Source: Bordetella parapertussis (lineage in GTDB: Bacteria > Pseudomonadota > Gammaproteobacteria > Burkholderiales > Thiobacillaceae). From it: 52,330 nucleotides of DNA. Under the pieces are notes generated by a model. The model searched no databases, had not been told where the DNA came from, and worked only from the letters and a program-made list of their open reading frames with translations. A program made the translations under genes and the position numbers. The stretch covers positions 1-52,330 of the forward strand of contig CAMDCO010000010.1 of the NCBI GenBank assembly GCA_945890495.1. The letters are read 5' to 3'. Each line of letters opens with the position of its first letter. Position 1 is the first letter of the stretch. Of the stretch, positions 1 through 8,503 are shown in pieces.

Positions 1-1
1 G

Positions 2-130
2 GGCATCACCTTCTTGTACGGTCTTTATTTGCGCCTGTGCCAGGCGCTCACCCGACTCGGGAAATGGCTCGAAGTTTCACTCGAACCCGTCGCGCCGCCG
101 GAATACCGGCTTGCGAGGGTGTGGAAATGA
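2..130 (+). CDS. Possible C-terminal end of a gene cut by the window edge
   Basis: An open frame of 42 codons runs from the left edge to a TGA at 128-130. It starts with an aromatic and leucine-rich stretch (residues 2-25) and ends with a basic tail. A segment reading YLRLCQALTRLG vaguely recalls the cytoplasmic end of TgpA-type transglutaminase membrane proteins (DUF4129), but this is only an impression. No start is visible and the frame is too short to assign. It may equally be chance, or a gene end disturbed by the neighbouring insertion sequence. Confidence 0.2.
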   Translation, partial: GITFLYGLYLRLCQALTRLGKWLEVSLEPVAPPEYRLARVWK

Positions 131-190
131 ATAAATCAGGGACGACTAAATCGCTAAGAGCCATGATTGACGCTGGATTCCAAGCAACGA

Positions 191-1440
191 AGGGTGTCTC
201 CGATTTGAATGGCGGCGGACAGTTCTGGCAGTCTTCCTGTTTTTCTTACGGAGGCCGCCATGAACATCGGCAAGACGCTGTTCGCCCAACTCATGGACTT
301 TCTCCCCTGGAAGACATTCCATCGTATCGTCGATCGCTGCGACGGCGATCGCTACGTCAAATCCATGACATGCGCCGACCAATTCCGCGTGATGGCCTTC
401 GCGCAATTGACCTACCGAGAGAGTCTGCGCGACATCGAGGTCTGCCTCTCGGCGCAGTCGGCCAAGCTCTACCACATGGGCTTGCGGCAGGAGATCAAAC
501 GCTCGACGTTGGCCGATGCCAACGAGGCGCGAGACTGGCGTATCCACGCCGAATTCGCCCAGCGCCTGATCGAGCAAGCACGCAAGCTCTATGCGGACGA
601 CAGCTTTGGCGTTGTATTGGAGAACACGGTTTACGCGCTGGATTCGACAACCATCGACTTGTGTCTGTCGCTCTTTCCATGGGCGCCGTTTCGCACCACC
701 AAGTCCGCAGTGAAGATGCATACGCTGCTGGATTTGCGCGGCAACATTCCCAGCTTCATCCATATCTCCGACGGCAAGCTGGGCGACGTCAACGTGCTCG
801 ATATCCTGACGCTGGAGCCCGGGGCAATTTACGTTATGGATCGAGGCTACGTCGATTTTGGCAGGCTCCACGCGATGCACTTGGCAGGGGCTTTTTTCGT
901 CACCCGCGCCAAGTCGAACACCAGACTGCGGCGCATCTATTCGGCCCCGGTGGATCGCAGCACGGGCCTTATCTGCGATCAGACAGTGGCGTTGACCGGC
1001 ACCACCAGCCGCAAGAGCTATCCGGAGCATCTGCGCCGCATCCGATTTAAGGATCCCGAGACCGGCAAGACATTGGTGTTCCTGACCAACAATTTCGCAT
1101 TGTCCGCAGCCACGATCTGCGCGCTCTACAAGAGTCGCTGGCAGGTGGAATTGTTTTTCAAATGGATCAAGCAGCATCTGCGTATCAAGAAGTTCTACGG
1201 CAATTCAGAGAATGCGGTGAAATCGCAAATCTGGATCGCCGTCTCGGTCTATGTCCTCGTGGCCATCGTCAAAAAACGTCTCAATCTGGACGCTTCGCTC
1301 TACACTTTGTTACAGATATTTTCGCTCACCCTGTTCGAGAAAATGCCCATCCAGCAAGCCTTTGCGGGCGGCGATTACAAATCCAATCAGAACGGCAACG
1401 ACAACCAACTGAATTTGTTCGCATTTTAACCGGACACTAC
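191..1440 (+). mobile_element. IS4-like insertion sequence, ends tentative
   Basis: The element holds one transposase gene (260-1429). Proposed ends are an imperfect inverted repeat: GTGTCTCCGATTTGAATG near 194-211 on the left, and on the right the complement of CATTTTAACCGGACAC near 1422-1437. The match needs gaps, so the boundaries may be off by several bases, and no target-site duplication is obvious. It sits just downstream of the rplS operon terminator and does not break a recognisable gene. Confidence 0.45.
260..1429 (+). CDS. IS4-family DDE transposase
   Basis: This 389-residue protein should cut and join the ends of its own insertion sequence. The N-terminal part (about 1-75) matches the DUF4372 type seen in one IS4 subgroup. 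The RNase H-like DDE core follows, with likely catalytic residues D128 (in ALDST), D194 (in VMDRG) and E297. E297 lies in the Y-x2-R-x3-E-x6-K signature (YKSRWQVELFFKWIK), diagnostic of the IS4 group. An in-frame ATG at 209 exists, but the ATG at 260 has a GGAGG motif at 250-254 and begins with the expected sequence, so it was chosen. The frame is intact, so the element may be active. Downstream, the rplS operon reads toward it and is stopped by a terminator at 1454-1485. Confidence 0.9.
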   Translation: MNIGKTLFAQLMDFLPWKTFHRIVDRCDGDRYVKSMTCADQFRVMAFAQLTYRESLRDIEVCLSAQSAKLYHMGLRQEIKRSTLADANEARDWRIHAEFAQRLIEQARKLYADDSFGVVLENTVYALDSTTIDLCLSLFPWAPFRTTKSAVKMHTLLDLRGNIPSFIHISDGKLGDVNVLDILTLEPGAIYVMDRGYVDFGRLHAMHLAGAFFVTRAKSNTRLRRIYSAPVDRSTGLICDQTVALTGTTSRKSYPEHLRRIRFKDPETGKTLVFLTNNFALSAATICALYKSRWQVELFFKWIKQHLRIKKFYGNSENAVKSQIWIAVSVYVLVAIVKKRLNLDASLYTLLQIFSLTLFEKMPIQQAFAGGDYKSNQNGNDNQLNLFAF

Positions 1441-1453
1441 TGACTGGAAATAC

Positions 1454-1485
1454 AAAAAGCCGCCCAGCATGCTGGACGGCTTTTT
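1454..1485 (-). terminator. Rho-independent terminator of the rpsP-rimM-trmD-rplS operon
   Basis: A 10-bp stem (1459-1468 with 1471-1480) with one C/A mismatch on the plus strand becomes fully paired, with a G-U wobble, in the minus-strand transcript. It is flanked by A5 and T5. It lies about 40 bp beyond the rplS stop, and the wobble favours the minus strand as the functional one. Confidence 0.8.
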
Positions 1486-1526
1486 GTTTGGGGCCAGTTG
1501 CAACCAGGCCCGACTTACAAGACCAC

Positions 1527-1925
1527 TTAGGCCTTGGGTGCGGCCTTGGGTGCGGCCTTGGCGATCTTGTGGTGATCCAGCTTTTCCTTGATGCGAGCGG
1601 ACTTACCGGTCAGGCCACGCAGGTAATACAGCTTGGCGCGACGCACATCACCGCGACGCTTGACTTCAACGCTGGCGACCAGCGGGGAGTGGGTCTGGAA
1701 GGTACGCTCCACGCCTTCGCCGGCGGAGATCTTACGCACAATGAAGGAGGAATTGAGGCCACGGTTTTTCTTGGCGATGACCACGCCTTCGTAGGCCTGC
1801 AGACGCTCACGGGTACCTTCCTTCACCTTCACTTGAACGATAACGGTATCGCCGGGTGCAAAGGGTGGCAGGGTCTTGCCCAGACGGGCGATCTCTTCTT
1901 GCTCCAGTTGAGCGATCAGATTCAT
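1527..1925 (-). CDS. rplS: 50S ribosomal protein L19
   Basis: L19 is a 132-residue protein at the interface of the large and small ribosomal subunits. The start [16 protein letters not shown] and the core motifs ([46 protein letters not shown]) are typical. The ATG at 1925 has an AGGAAG ribosome binding site; a longer frame starting at 1964 adds an unconserved 13 residues and was discarded. The C-terminus carries an unusual alanine-lysine-proline tail (AAPKAAPKA) encoded by a short tandem DNA repeat at about 1530-1557, making the protein slightly longer than usual. It is the last gene of the rpsP operon. Confidence 0.97.
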   Translation of the reverse strand: MNLIAQLEQEEIARLGKTLPPFAPGDTVIVQVKVKEGTRERLQAYEGVVIAKKNRGLNSSFIVRKISAGEGVERTFQTHSPLVASVEVKRRGDVRRAKLYYLRGLTGKSARIKEKLDHHKIAKAAPKAAPKA

Positions 1926-2028
1926 GGTACTTCCTTTCTTTTGTTGAAGAGAGAGGTCCCTCATGGAAACCCACAGGGGACATCACTTCGTTTCTAAACG
2001 CCCGGAGCGACCGGGCTAGGTTTCACCC

Positions 2029-2814
2029 CTATGGATTATCCCCATAGGAGGCAAGTAATTCTTGCTCTTCACGACTCAAGGCTCGCTGGGCCAAGCGTCG
2101 TTCCAGTACATCCGGGCGTCGCATCGCGGTGCGGCCCAGAGCCTGCTGCAAACGCCAACGCGCGATTGCCGCATGGTTGCCAGAACGCAGCACCTCCGGC
2201 ACCGCCTGCCCGAGATAGACCTCAGGCCGCGTGTAGTGCGGGCAATCTAGCAACCCCGTCGCGAACGAGTCCTCGAGCGCAGATTGCTCATTGCCCAACG
2301 CACCGGGAAGGCGCCGAATCAAGGCATCCAGCAACACCATGGCGGGCAATTCTCCGCCCGACAACACAAAATCACCGATCGAAATCTCTTCGACGGCATG
2401 GCGCGTCAACACCCGCTCATCCACGCCCTCATAACGACCACACAGCAACAGCAACGCCTCTGCTTGGCCCAAGGCCTCAACCCGTGTTTGATTGAGCACT
2501 TGCCCTTGGGGCGAGAGATAAATCAAACGCGGCCTGCTAGCCGTCTTTCCTTCTACATCCAAACCGGCCCGGCGCCATTCCGCCTTCACGGCGGTCATGG
2601 CCAAATCCAGCGGCTCGGCCAACATCACCATCCCGGGGCCACCCCCAAAGGGACGGTCATCCACGGTGCGATACGGATCCTGCGTAAAAGAACGCGGATC
2701 CCACAGCTTCATCTGCGCCAGTCCATTCTGCAAAGCCCGGCCAGTAACCCCATAGTGCGTCAGCGCTGCAAACGCCTCTGGAAAAAGGCTAATGACATCG
2801 TAACGCGGGGGCAT
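2029..2814 (-). CDS. trmD: tRNA (guanine-N1)-methyltransferase
   Basis: TrmD methylates G37 of tRNAs reading codons that start with C or G, using S-adenosylmethionine, and prevents +1 frameshifting. The 261-residue protein has the SPOUT trefoil-knot motifs FGGGPGM (56-62), SPQG (101-104), [10 protein letters not shown] (125-134) and [11 protein letters not shown] (145-155). The ATG at 2814 overlaps the rimM stop by one base (TAATG), which suggests translational coupling. A start six codons upstream lies inside rimM and lacks family similarity. Confidence 0.97.
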   Translation of the reverse strand: MPPRYDVISLFPEAFAALTHYGVTGRALQNGLAQMKLWDPRSFTQDPYRTVDDRPFGGGPGMVMLAEPLDLAMTAVKAEWRRAGLDVEGKTASRPRLIYLSPQGQVLNQTRVEALGQAEALLLLCGRYEGVDERVLTRHAVEEISIGDFVLSGGELPAMVLLDALIRRLPGALGNEQSALEDSFATGLLDCPHYTRPEVYLGQAVPEVLRSGNHAAIARWRLQQALGRTAMRRPDVLERRLAQRALSREEQELLASYGDNP

Positions 2815-3329
2815 TAGTAATCTTCGCCCCACTCCACTTCGATCTGCCGCTCTGCCAGTTTAACTTCGCGCACAATCGGCGCCACGAAGGGAATCAAGCG
2901 TTCGCGTCCATCGGCATGGCCCTTCACGCACAACAAATCATGCCCGCCGGTTTCTAGAATTCGCTCAACCTGGCCCAATACCGCGCCAGCCAAGCCAATC
3001 ACCTCAAGACCGACCAACTGATCCCAGTAATACTCACCCGCCTCGGGTTCGGGCAAGGCATCGCGATAAACCGCAATCTCCATTCCGACCGCCGCTTCGG
3101 CCGCGACCCGATCGGTAATGCCATCAAGTTGGGCCAGCAGAAAACGCCCGTGAACCTTGATTTCAAGGACCTGCATCTCGCGCCAGTGGGTGTCCCGACC
3201 TACCATCCAGCGCGGATGGTCCAGCAGACTGTCCACATATTCGGTAAAAGGCTGAACCTTGACCCAACCCTTAACTGCGTAAGGAGCGGCAACCCGCCCC
3301 ATCACGACCCGCGAATCAGACAGCGGCAC
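2814..3329 (-). CDS. rimM: Ribosome maturation factor RimM
   Basis: RimM helps assemble the head of the 30S subunit and binds ribosomal protein S19. The 171-residue protein has the N-terminal RimM beta-barrel ([19 protein letters not shown], about 7-25) and the C-terminal PRC-barrel ([31 protein letters not shown]). Its start overlaps the end of rpsP by 14 bases and its stop touches the trmD start, so the operon is tightly packed. Confidence 0.96.
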   Translation of the reverse strand: MPLSDSRVVMGRVAAPYAVKGWVKVQPFTEYVDSLLDHPRWMVGRDTHWREMQVLEIKVHGRFLLAQLDGITDRVAAEAAVGMEIAVYRDALPEPEAGEYYWDQLVGLEVIGLAGAVLGQVERILETGGHDLLCVKGHADGRERLIPFVAPIVREVKLAERQIEVEWGEDY

Positions 3330-3558
3330 CGCTCGTCAAACGCGATACGGTTTCGGACAACTGAGCGCCTACGCCTTGCCAGTAGGCAAGACGCTCGCGG
3401 TTCACGCGCAGGGTCTCGGAGTTACCAGACGCGACCGGATTGTAGAAACCGATGCGCTCAATAAAACGGCCATCGCGGCGGTTGCGGGAATCCGCAACCA
3501 CAATATTGTAAAACGGACGGTGCTTAGCACCGCCACGGGAGAGACGAATAGTGACCAT
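3316..3558 (-). CDS. rpsP: 30S ribosomal protein S16
   Basis: S16 is an 80-residue small-subunit protein needed for 30S assembly. [20 protein letters not shown] and the [15 protein letters not shown] segment are unmistakable. It is the first gene of the rpsP-rimM-trmD-rplS operon and is preceded by a strong promoter at 3594-3621. Its Shine-Dalgarno sequence is weak (AGAGAAC). Confidence 0.97.
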   Translation of the reverse strand: MVTIRLSRGGAKHRPFYNIVVADSRNRRDGRFIERIGFYNPVASGNSETLRVNRERLAYWQGVGAQLSETVSRLTSGAAV

Positions 3559-3593
3559 CGCTGAGTTCTCTAAAGCGCTAGGGAAAGCAGCGG

Positions 3594-3621
3594 ATTATAT
3601 AAGACCTTCAAGGAATTGCAA
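3594..3621 (-). promoter_or_regulatory. Sigma-70 promoter of the rpsP operon
   Basis: On the minus strand a TTGCAA -35 box (3616-3621) is followed after 16 bp by a perfect TATAAT -10 box (3594-3599). The bases after the -10 are GC-rich (CCGCTGC), a discriminator typical of stringently controlled ribosomal promoters. The predicted transcript start is about 30 bp before the rpsP ATG. Confidence 0.7.
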
Positions 3622-3725
3622 GCTTCCGGTTCAGTGTCAGCGGCTGGACAGCCGCATCCCGCCCAATCCGCCCAGCCATCTGCATGCGTTTGCCCACCTC
3701 GATTCGGTCATCGGGCCCCTCCGCA

Positions 3726-4157
3726 TCACGCCCCTACAGACCGACACGATGCGGCCACGCCCCTCCGGAGCAAGGTCGGGCGAGCCTTAAAGCGCGCGCG
3801 ACGACCGATGACAAAGCCCAACCCCAAGCCCAGCAACAACCCGAGCGCGGCCAGGCCATCTCCCCATCGGCCAAACAATGCGGCCAAGGACACAGCGCCA
3901 ATCAGCGGCCATCCATACGCCAGAATAACGGCTTGCCTAAGCGCCCCGTCATCGAGACCGATGACCACGGCATCCCCCGGCTGGGCCGAAATTCCGTTGT
4001 CCACGCAATACTCCGGCTCTCCCGTCTGCCAAATCTGGCTGAAAATAGAACGGCCACAGCCTTGCCCCTGGCACAGGCCACACCCGGAGGGCGACTCCAC
4101 CCGGACCCAAACCGACTCGCCGTCGAGGCGACTCACTCGGGCATTGATTTCAAGCAT
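3726..4157 (-). CDS. rseC: RseC/MucC family integral membrane protein
   Basis: RseC/MucC proteins act in the inner membrane, in sigma-E control or in reducing the SoxR iron-sulfur cluster. The 143-residue protein starts [20 protein letters not shown], has a cysteine cluster ([10 protein letters not shown]) near residue 28 and an Rnf/Nqr-like patch, then two hydrophobic helices (about 75-120) and a basic end. The ATG at 4157 begins with the family consensus; a frame from 4187 adds ten unconserved residues. The gene is divergent from nadB, as next to the E. coli rpoE operon, but no rpoE, rseA or rseB is nearby. A 167-bp gap separates it from rpsP. Confidence 0.85.
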   Translation of the reverse strand: MLEINARVSRLDGESVWVRVESPSGCGLCQGQGCGRSIFSQIWQTGEPEYCVDNGISAQPGDAVVIGLDDGALRQAVILAYGWPLIGAVSLAALFGRWGDGLAALGLLLGLGLGFVIGRRARFKARPTLLRRGVAASCRSVGA

Positions 4158-4170
4158 TCTGGCCTCACTG

Positions 4171-4200
4171 CGGACACAACGGATCACGGAGGCGTATATT
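4171..4200 (+). promoter_or_regulatory. Candidate promoter of nadB
   Basis: CGGACA (4171-4176, four of six matches to the -35 consensus) is followed after 18 bp by TATATT (4195-4200). The predicted start leaves a leader of about 40 bases before the nadB ATG. It lies in the rseC-nadB divergent region. Confidence 0.35.
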
Positions 4201-4247
4201 TAGGGCAAATCGACAGCAACACAAGCCCCCCGCCTAGATACCCACAC

Positions 4248-5810
4248 ATGAATCCGTGCGACATTCTCATTATCGGCTCCGGTCTCGCCGCAAACACGCT
4301 GGCCTTATCCCTGCCGACCCACCTCAACATCCAAATCCTGACCAAGAAGGCGCGTCAGGACAGTTCCAGTCAATGGGCACAAGGCGGCGTTGCAGCCGTA
4401 CAGTCACCCGATGATGATTTCGCCAATCACATCCGCGATACCGAGAACGCCGGGGCGGGGCTCTGTCACGCGGAGACCGTGCGTCATGTTGTAGAACACG
4501 GCCCTGCCGCCATGCAATGGCTTCTGGATCAAGGGGTTAACTTCGATCGCAAGGCCAATGGTTTTCACCTGACCCGCGAGGGCGGACATAGCCATCGACG
4601 CATCCTGCATGCCGCCGACGCCTCTGGCCACGCCATTCAGGAGGCCCTGTCCGCCCTGATTGCGGCCCGGCCGAACATCACCGTCCACGAACACATCATC
4701 GCCCTCGACCTGATCACCTGCCCACAAAATGGAAACGATGCACCCCGTGTCTACGGGGCCTATGCCTTGGACACGCGTAGCGGAAGCGTGCAGACCTGCC
4801 CCGCCCAGGCCGTCGTCCTCGCCACGGGCGGGGCCGGCAAGGCCTTCCTCTACACCACCAATCCGGACACGGCCACCGGCGATGGCATCGCGATGGCCTG
4901 GCGTGCGGGCTGCCGGGTGGCCAACATGGAATTCACCCAGTTCCACCCCACCTGCCTCTATCATCCGCACGCCAAATCCTTCCTGATCAGCGAGGCGATG
5001 CGCGGCGAAGGCGCCTTGCTACGCCTGCCCGACGGGGCCCGTTTCATGCCCGAATACGACGAGCGTGCTGAACTCGCGCCGCGTGACATCGTGGCCCGCG
5101 CCATCGACCGGGAGATGAAACGGCGCGGTCTTGATTGCGTCTATCTCGACATCACCCATAAACCGGCACGCTTCATCGTCGAACACTTCCCCAACATCCA
5201 CGCCCGCTGCAAGGATCTCGGCATCGACATTACCCGGGACTGGATCCCGGTAGCACCAGCCGCGCATTACACCTGTGGCGGGGTCGTGGTGGACATTCAC
5301 GGCCGTACGGACCTGGCAAACCTCTATGCCATCGGCGAGACCAGCCACACCGGTCTACACGGCGCCAATCGCCTCGCCAGTAATTCGCTGCTCGAATGCG
5401 TGGTGTATGGACGCAGCGCGGCCGAGCACATCGCCGCACAAGCACCCGTCACCCTGCCCAAACTCCCGGAATGGGACGAGAGTCGCGTCACCGATGCCGA
5501 CGAGGAGATTGTCATTGCCCACAACTGGCACGAACTGCGTCGCTTCATGTGGGACTATGTCGGTATTGTGCGCACCGACAAACGGCTGGCACGCGCCGCC
5601 CACCGTATCCGCCTGCTCAGCGACGAGATCTACGAGTACTACAGCAACTTTCGGGTGACCAACGACCTGATCGAATTACGCAACTTGGTCTGTGTGGCCG
5701 ACCTCATCGTGCGCTGTGCGCAGATGCGCAAGGAAAGCCGCGGTCTGCACTCCTCGCGCGACTATCCGGATCGGCTGCCCGAGGCAAAGGACAGCATCCT
5801 TATCCCCTAA
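4248..5810 (+). CDS. nadB: L-aspartate oxidase
   Basis: NadB oxidises L-aspartate to iminoaspartate with FAD, the first step of de novo NAD synthesis in the cytoplasm. The 520-residue protein has the N-terminal dinucleotide fold ([16 protein letters not shown], 5-20), the [12 protein letters not shown] substrate loop (40-51), [12 protein letters not shown], and the late FAD/active-site block [17 protein letters not shown]. The open frame extends far upstream through the rseC region, but family similarity begins at the ATG at 4248. That start has no clear Shine-Dalgarno sequence. The gene converges with pepA, only 10 bp beyond its stop. The partner nadA is not in the window. Confidence 0.97.
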   Translation: MNPCDILIIGSGLAANTLALSLPTHLNIQILTKKARQDSSSQWAQGGVAAVQSPDDDFANHIRDTENAGAGLCHAETVRHVVEHGPAAMQWLLDQGVNFDRKANGFHLTREGGHSHRRILHAADASGHAIQEALSALIAARPNITVHEHIIALDLITCPQNGNDAPRVYGAYALDTRSGSVQTCPAQAVVLATGGAGKAFLYTTNPDTATGDGIAMAWRAGCRVANMEFTQFHPTCLYHPHAKSFLISEAMRGEGALLRLPDGARFMPEYDERAELAPRDIVARAIDREMKRRGLDCVYLDITHKPARFIVEHFPNIHARCKDLGIDITRDWIPVAPAAHYTCGGVVVDIHGRTDLANLYAIGETSHTGLHGANRLASNSLLECVVYGRSAAEHIAAQAPVTLPKLPEWDESRVTDADEEIVIAHNWHELRRFMWDYVGIVRTDKRLARAAHRIRLLSDEIYEYYSNFRVTNDLIELRNLVCVADLIVRCAQMRKESRGLHSSRDYPDRLPEAKDSILIP

Positions 5811-5820
5811 CCGGGGCCGA

Positions 5821-7362
5821 TCAGCGCCCGGCCTGATTAACCAGGAAATGCACCAGCAGCGGCACCGGCCGCCCGGTACTGCCCTTGTCCTTGCCGGACC
5901 TCCAGGCCGTACCCGCAATATCCAGATGGGCCCATTTGTATTTCTTGGCAAAGCGCGACAGGAAGGCCGCGGCCGTAATGGTGCCTCCTGCGCGACCCCC
6001 AATGTTGGCCATATCGGCAAAATTGCTCTTCAATTGCTCCTGATATTCCTCGAACAGCGGCAATTGCCAGCAGGGATCCGCCGCCGTCTCGCCCGCCTTC
6101 AGCAACTCGCCGACCAGGGTGTCGTCATTGCCCAGTACGCCACTGGCGACATGACCCAAGGCAATCACGCAGGCCCCCGTCAAGGTGGCCACATCGACCA
6201 CACAGGCCGGATCAAAACGCTCCGCATACGTCAGCGCATCACACAGAATCAGGCGACCCTCGGCATCGGTGTTGAGTATCTCAATGGTCTGACCAGACAT
6301 GGAAGTCACTATGTCGCCCGGCTTGTTGGCGCGCCCGGACGGCAAGTTCTCACAGGTCGGAATCAACACCACCACATTGAGCGGCAAGGCCAGCTCGGCG
6401 GCGGCCTGTACGGCACCCAGAACCGATGCGGCGCCACACATGTCGTACTTCATTTCATCCATTTCAGCGGCCGGCTTGAGCGAGATACCGCCCGCATCAA
6501 AGGTAATGCCCTTGCCCACCAAGACAATCGGGCGCTGGGATGCCTCGGCACCCTGATAACGCAACACGATGAACTTGGGCGGCTCGTCGCTACCCCTCGC
6601 CACGGACAAAAAGGAACCCATGCCGAGGCGTTCCATGTCCATGCGTTCGAGCACCTCCACCGACAGACCATGCGACTCGGCGAGATACATCGCCGTGTCC
6701 GCCAAGGTCGTCGGCGTACACAGATTACCCGGCAGATTGCCCAGATCGCGCGCCAGACGCATCCCGGCAACCATGCTAGTGCCACGGTTCAAGGCCTTCT
6801 GAGCGACCTCCTTTTGCGCGCGCTCGGCGACTAGCCACTTGAACCCGCGCAAGCCCGCTGGGCGGTCGTTATCCTGGGTGGCCGCCTCGGACTTGGTCTG
6901 ATCGAAGCGGTAATAGGCATCGCCATAGGCCAGCACCGTCTGCTCAGCGCGCCAATCCATAGGGCTGCGTTTAACCTCAGCCTCACCCAGACACCACACG
7001 ACATCCGTAGCCCCCGTGTCCTTCAGACGCTGCATCGCCCCCTGCGTCGCCTTGCGATAGTTACGGGCATCCAGCTCGCTCGCCTTACCCATATTGATCA
7101 ACAGGACTCGTTCGCAGGCCAAGCCCGCAGGACGATACAGAACCACCGTAGCCCCCACGGCCGCGCCTAAATCGCCCCCTTTGAGCAAGGCGGTCAGCGC
7201 GCCACCGCACGCCGCATCCAAGGCCTGCGCCGCCGGCAACAACTTGCGAGTGCCCGTAGCCCCCACCACAATACAGCCACTCCGCTGCTTCTCGACAGCG
7301 ACATGGACAGCCGAAAAAGGAGTTGCAACAAAAGGTCGCTGCGCATTAGAGGCTACGGTCAT
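5821..7362 (-). CDS. pepA: Cytosol (leucyl) aminopeptidase, M17 family
   Basis: PepA is a hexameric metallo-aminopeptidase of peptide turnover; in E. coli it also binds DNA as a transcription and Xer recombination cofactor. The 513-residue protein has the N-terminal macro-like domain and the C-terminal catalytic domain with VGKGITFDAGG (K284, D289), K296, MKYDMCGAA (D307) and the NTDAEGRL signature (364-371). The N-terminus is about ten residues longer than the E. coli one; an upstream in-frame stop and the lack of other start codons fix the start. The gene is divergent from lptF with only 22 bp between start codons. In many proteobacteria lptFG, pepA, holC and valS are neighbours, as here, with rplU-rpmA inserted. 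Confidence 0.96.
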   Translation of the reverse strand: MTVASNAQRPFVATPFSAVHVAVEKQRSGCIVVGATGTRKLLPAAQALDAACGGALTALLKGGDLGAAVGATVVLYRPAGLACERVLLINMGKASELDARNYRKATQGAMQRLKDTGATDVVWCLGEAEVKRSPMDWRAEQTVLAYGDAYYRFDQTKSEAATQDNDRPAGLRGFKWLVAERAQKEVAQKALNRGTSMVAGMRLARDLGNLPGNLCTPTTLADTAMYLAESHGLSVEVLERMDMERLGMGSFLSVARGSDEPPKFIVLRYQGAEASQRPIVLVGKGITFDAGGISLKPAAEMDEMKYDMCGAASVLGAVQAAAELALPLNVVVLIPTCENLPSGRANKPGDIVTSMSGQTIEILNTDAEGRLILCDALTYAERFDPACVVDVATLTGACVIALGHVASGVLGNDDTLVGELLKAGETAADPCWQLPLFEEYQEQLKSNFADMANIGGRAGGTITAAAFLSRFAKKYKWAHLDIAGTAWRSGKDKGSTGRPVPLLVHFLVNQAGR

Positions 7363-7384
7363 GACGGTTTCCGGTTAAGATCAA

Positions 7385-8503
7385 ATGATGTTGTCCCATT
7401 ATGCCACCAGCAAGGCGTTCGAACGCAGCCTGAAAGCCGAGTTCTGGCTGACCAGCCTGTCCGCCTTCGCGGCGTTGTCGGCCATCGTGCTGACGGTGTA
7501 TCTCGTGCGACTGCTCGGTCACGCCGCCCTCGGGAGCCTGATGGAGGCCGGCATCCTGCCTCTGGTGGGCTTCAATTACATGCAACTGATGCCGGTCCTG
7601 CTCTCTCTTGCCCTTTTTCTGGGTCTGTTCATCAGCCTCACCCGTCAGATCCACGACCACGAGGCCGTGATCTGGTCCAACGCCGGACTCGCACCCCAGA
7701 CCTGGCTACGCCCCATCCTGCAACTAGCCCTCCCGATAACCCTCGTCATCGCCTTGTTCAGCCTCATCACGCTGCCCTGGCTCGCCCAAAAACGCGCAGA
7801 ATTCGAGCAAACCCAGGGCGCACAGCGTCGCGCCATCCTCCTCGCGCCCGGCTCATTCACCGAAACGGCCAACAACGCGAACGGCAGCTACCAAGTCCTA
7901 TTTATCGAAGCGCTCGACGATACGGGCGGCGAGGCGCGCAAGGTCTTTATCGCCGACGAACGAAACGGGCAATTGGGTGTCACCCTGGCCGCAACCGGGG
8001 TCATCACGGAACATCCCGAAGGCGATCGTTTTCTGACCTTGGAGCAAGGTCGGCGCTACGAACACACCCCGGGCGCCGATGCCTATCGAACCTTGGAGTT
8101 CAAGCGCTATCACACCCGCCTGGACCCCGTCGCGGCCGATCCGGTCTCCCAAGGCATCCGCCAGATGAGCACCCTCAGCCTGATCCAGAATCCCAACGCC
8201 GCCCACCTCGGCGAACTCGTCTGGCGCATAGGCTACCCTCTCAGCGCCCTAACCCTGGCCCTGCTGGCCCTTCCCCTCAGCCAGTTCAATCCGCGCAGTG
8301 GCCGCTCTTTCAACATCCTGTTTGCCATCCTCGTGTACGCCACCTACAACAACTTCGTAGGCCTCAGTGAAAGTCTAGTGAGCCAAGGGCGTCTAAATCC
8401 CCTGCTCAGCCTGGTCCTGTTGCATGGAGGCGCCCTCGCCGTTTTCTACGGCCTCTTCGTCTGGCGTATGGCGCCACTGCGCAGGAAGGCCGCCGCCCGA
8501 TGA
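7385..8503 (+). CDS. lptF: LPS export permease subunit LptF
   Basis: LptF is one of the two inner-membrane permease subunits of the Lpt ABC transporter (LptB2FGC), which extracts LPS from the inner membrane. The 372-residue YjgP/YjgQ family protein has membrane helices near residues 20-45, 60-88 and 100-125, a periplasmic beta-jellyroll-like middle (about 140-270), and C-terminal helices (about 275-360). It could start at 7385 or at the adjacent ATG at 7388. Its stop overlaps the lptG start (ATGA), so the pair is coupled. The promoter must lie within the 5' end of pepA. Confidence 0.93.
   Translation: MMLSHYATSKAFERSLKAEFWLTSLSAFAALSAIVLTVYLVRLLGHAALGSLMEAGILPLVGFNYMQLMPVLLSLALFLGLFISLTRQIHDHEAVIWSNAGLAPQTWLRPILQLALPITLVIALFSLITLPWLAQKRAEFEQTQGAQRRAILLAPGSFTETANNANGSYQVLFIEALDDTGGEARKVFIADERNGQLGVTLAATGVITEHPEGDRFLTLEQGRRYEHTPGADAYRTLEFKRYHTRLDPVAADPVSQGIRQMSTLSLIQNPNAAHLGELVWRIGYPLSALTLALLALPLSQFNPRSGRSFNILFAILVYATYNNFVGLSESLVSQGRLNPLLSLVLLHGGALAVFYGLFVWRMAPLRRKAAAR

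Noticed and set aside
37-1050. Plus-strand open frame running across the insertion-sequence edge
   Set aside because: It is out of frame with the clearly recognised transposase and has no family resemblance.
3640-3655. Hairpin GCGGCTG/CAGCCGC as terminator of rseC
   Set aside because: The stem is good but the 2-base loop and absence of a T-run on the minus strand make it unconvincing.
5692-6834. Plus-strand open frame of 380 codons opposite pepA
   Set aside because: Overlaps nadB and pepA, both certain; composition is typical of antisense translation.
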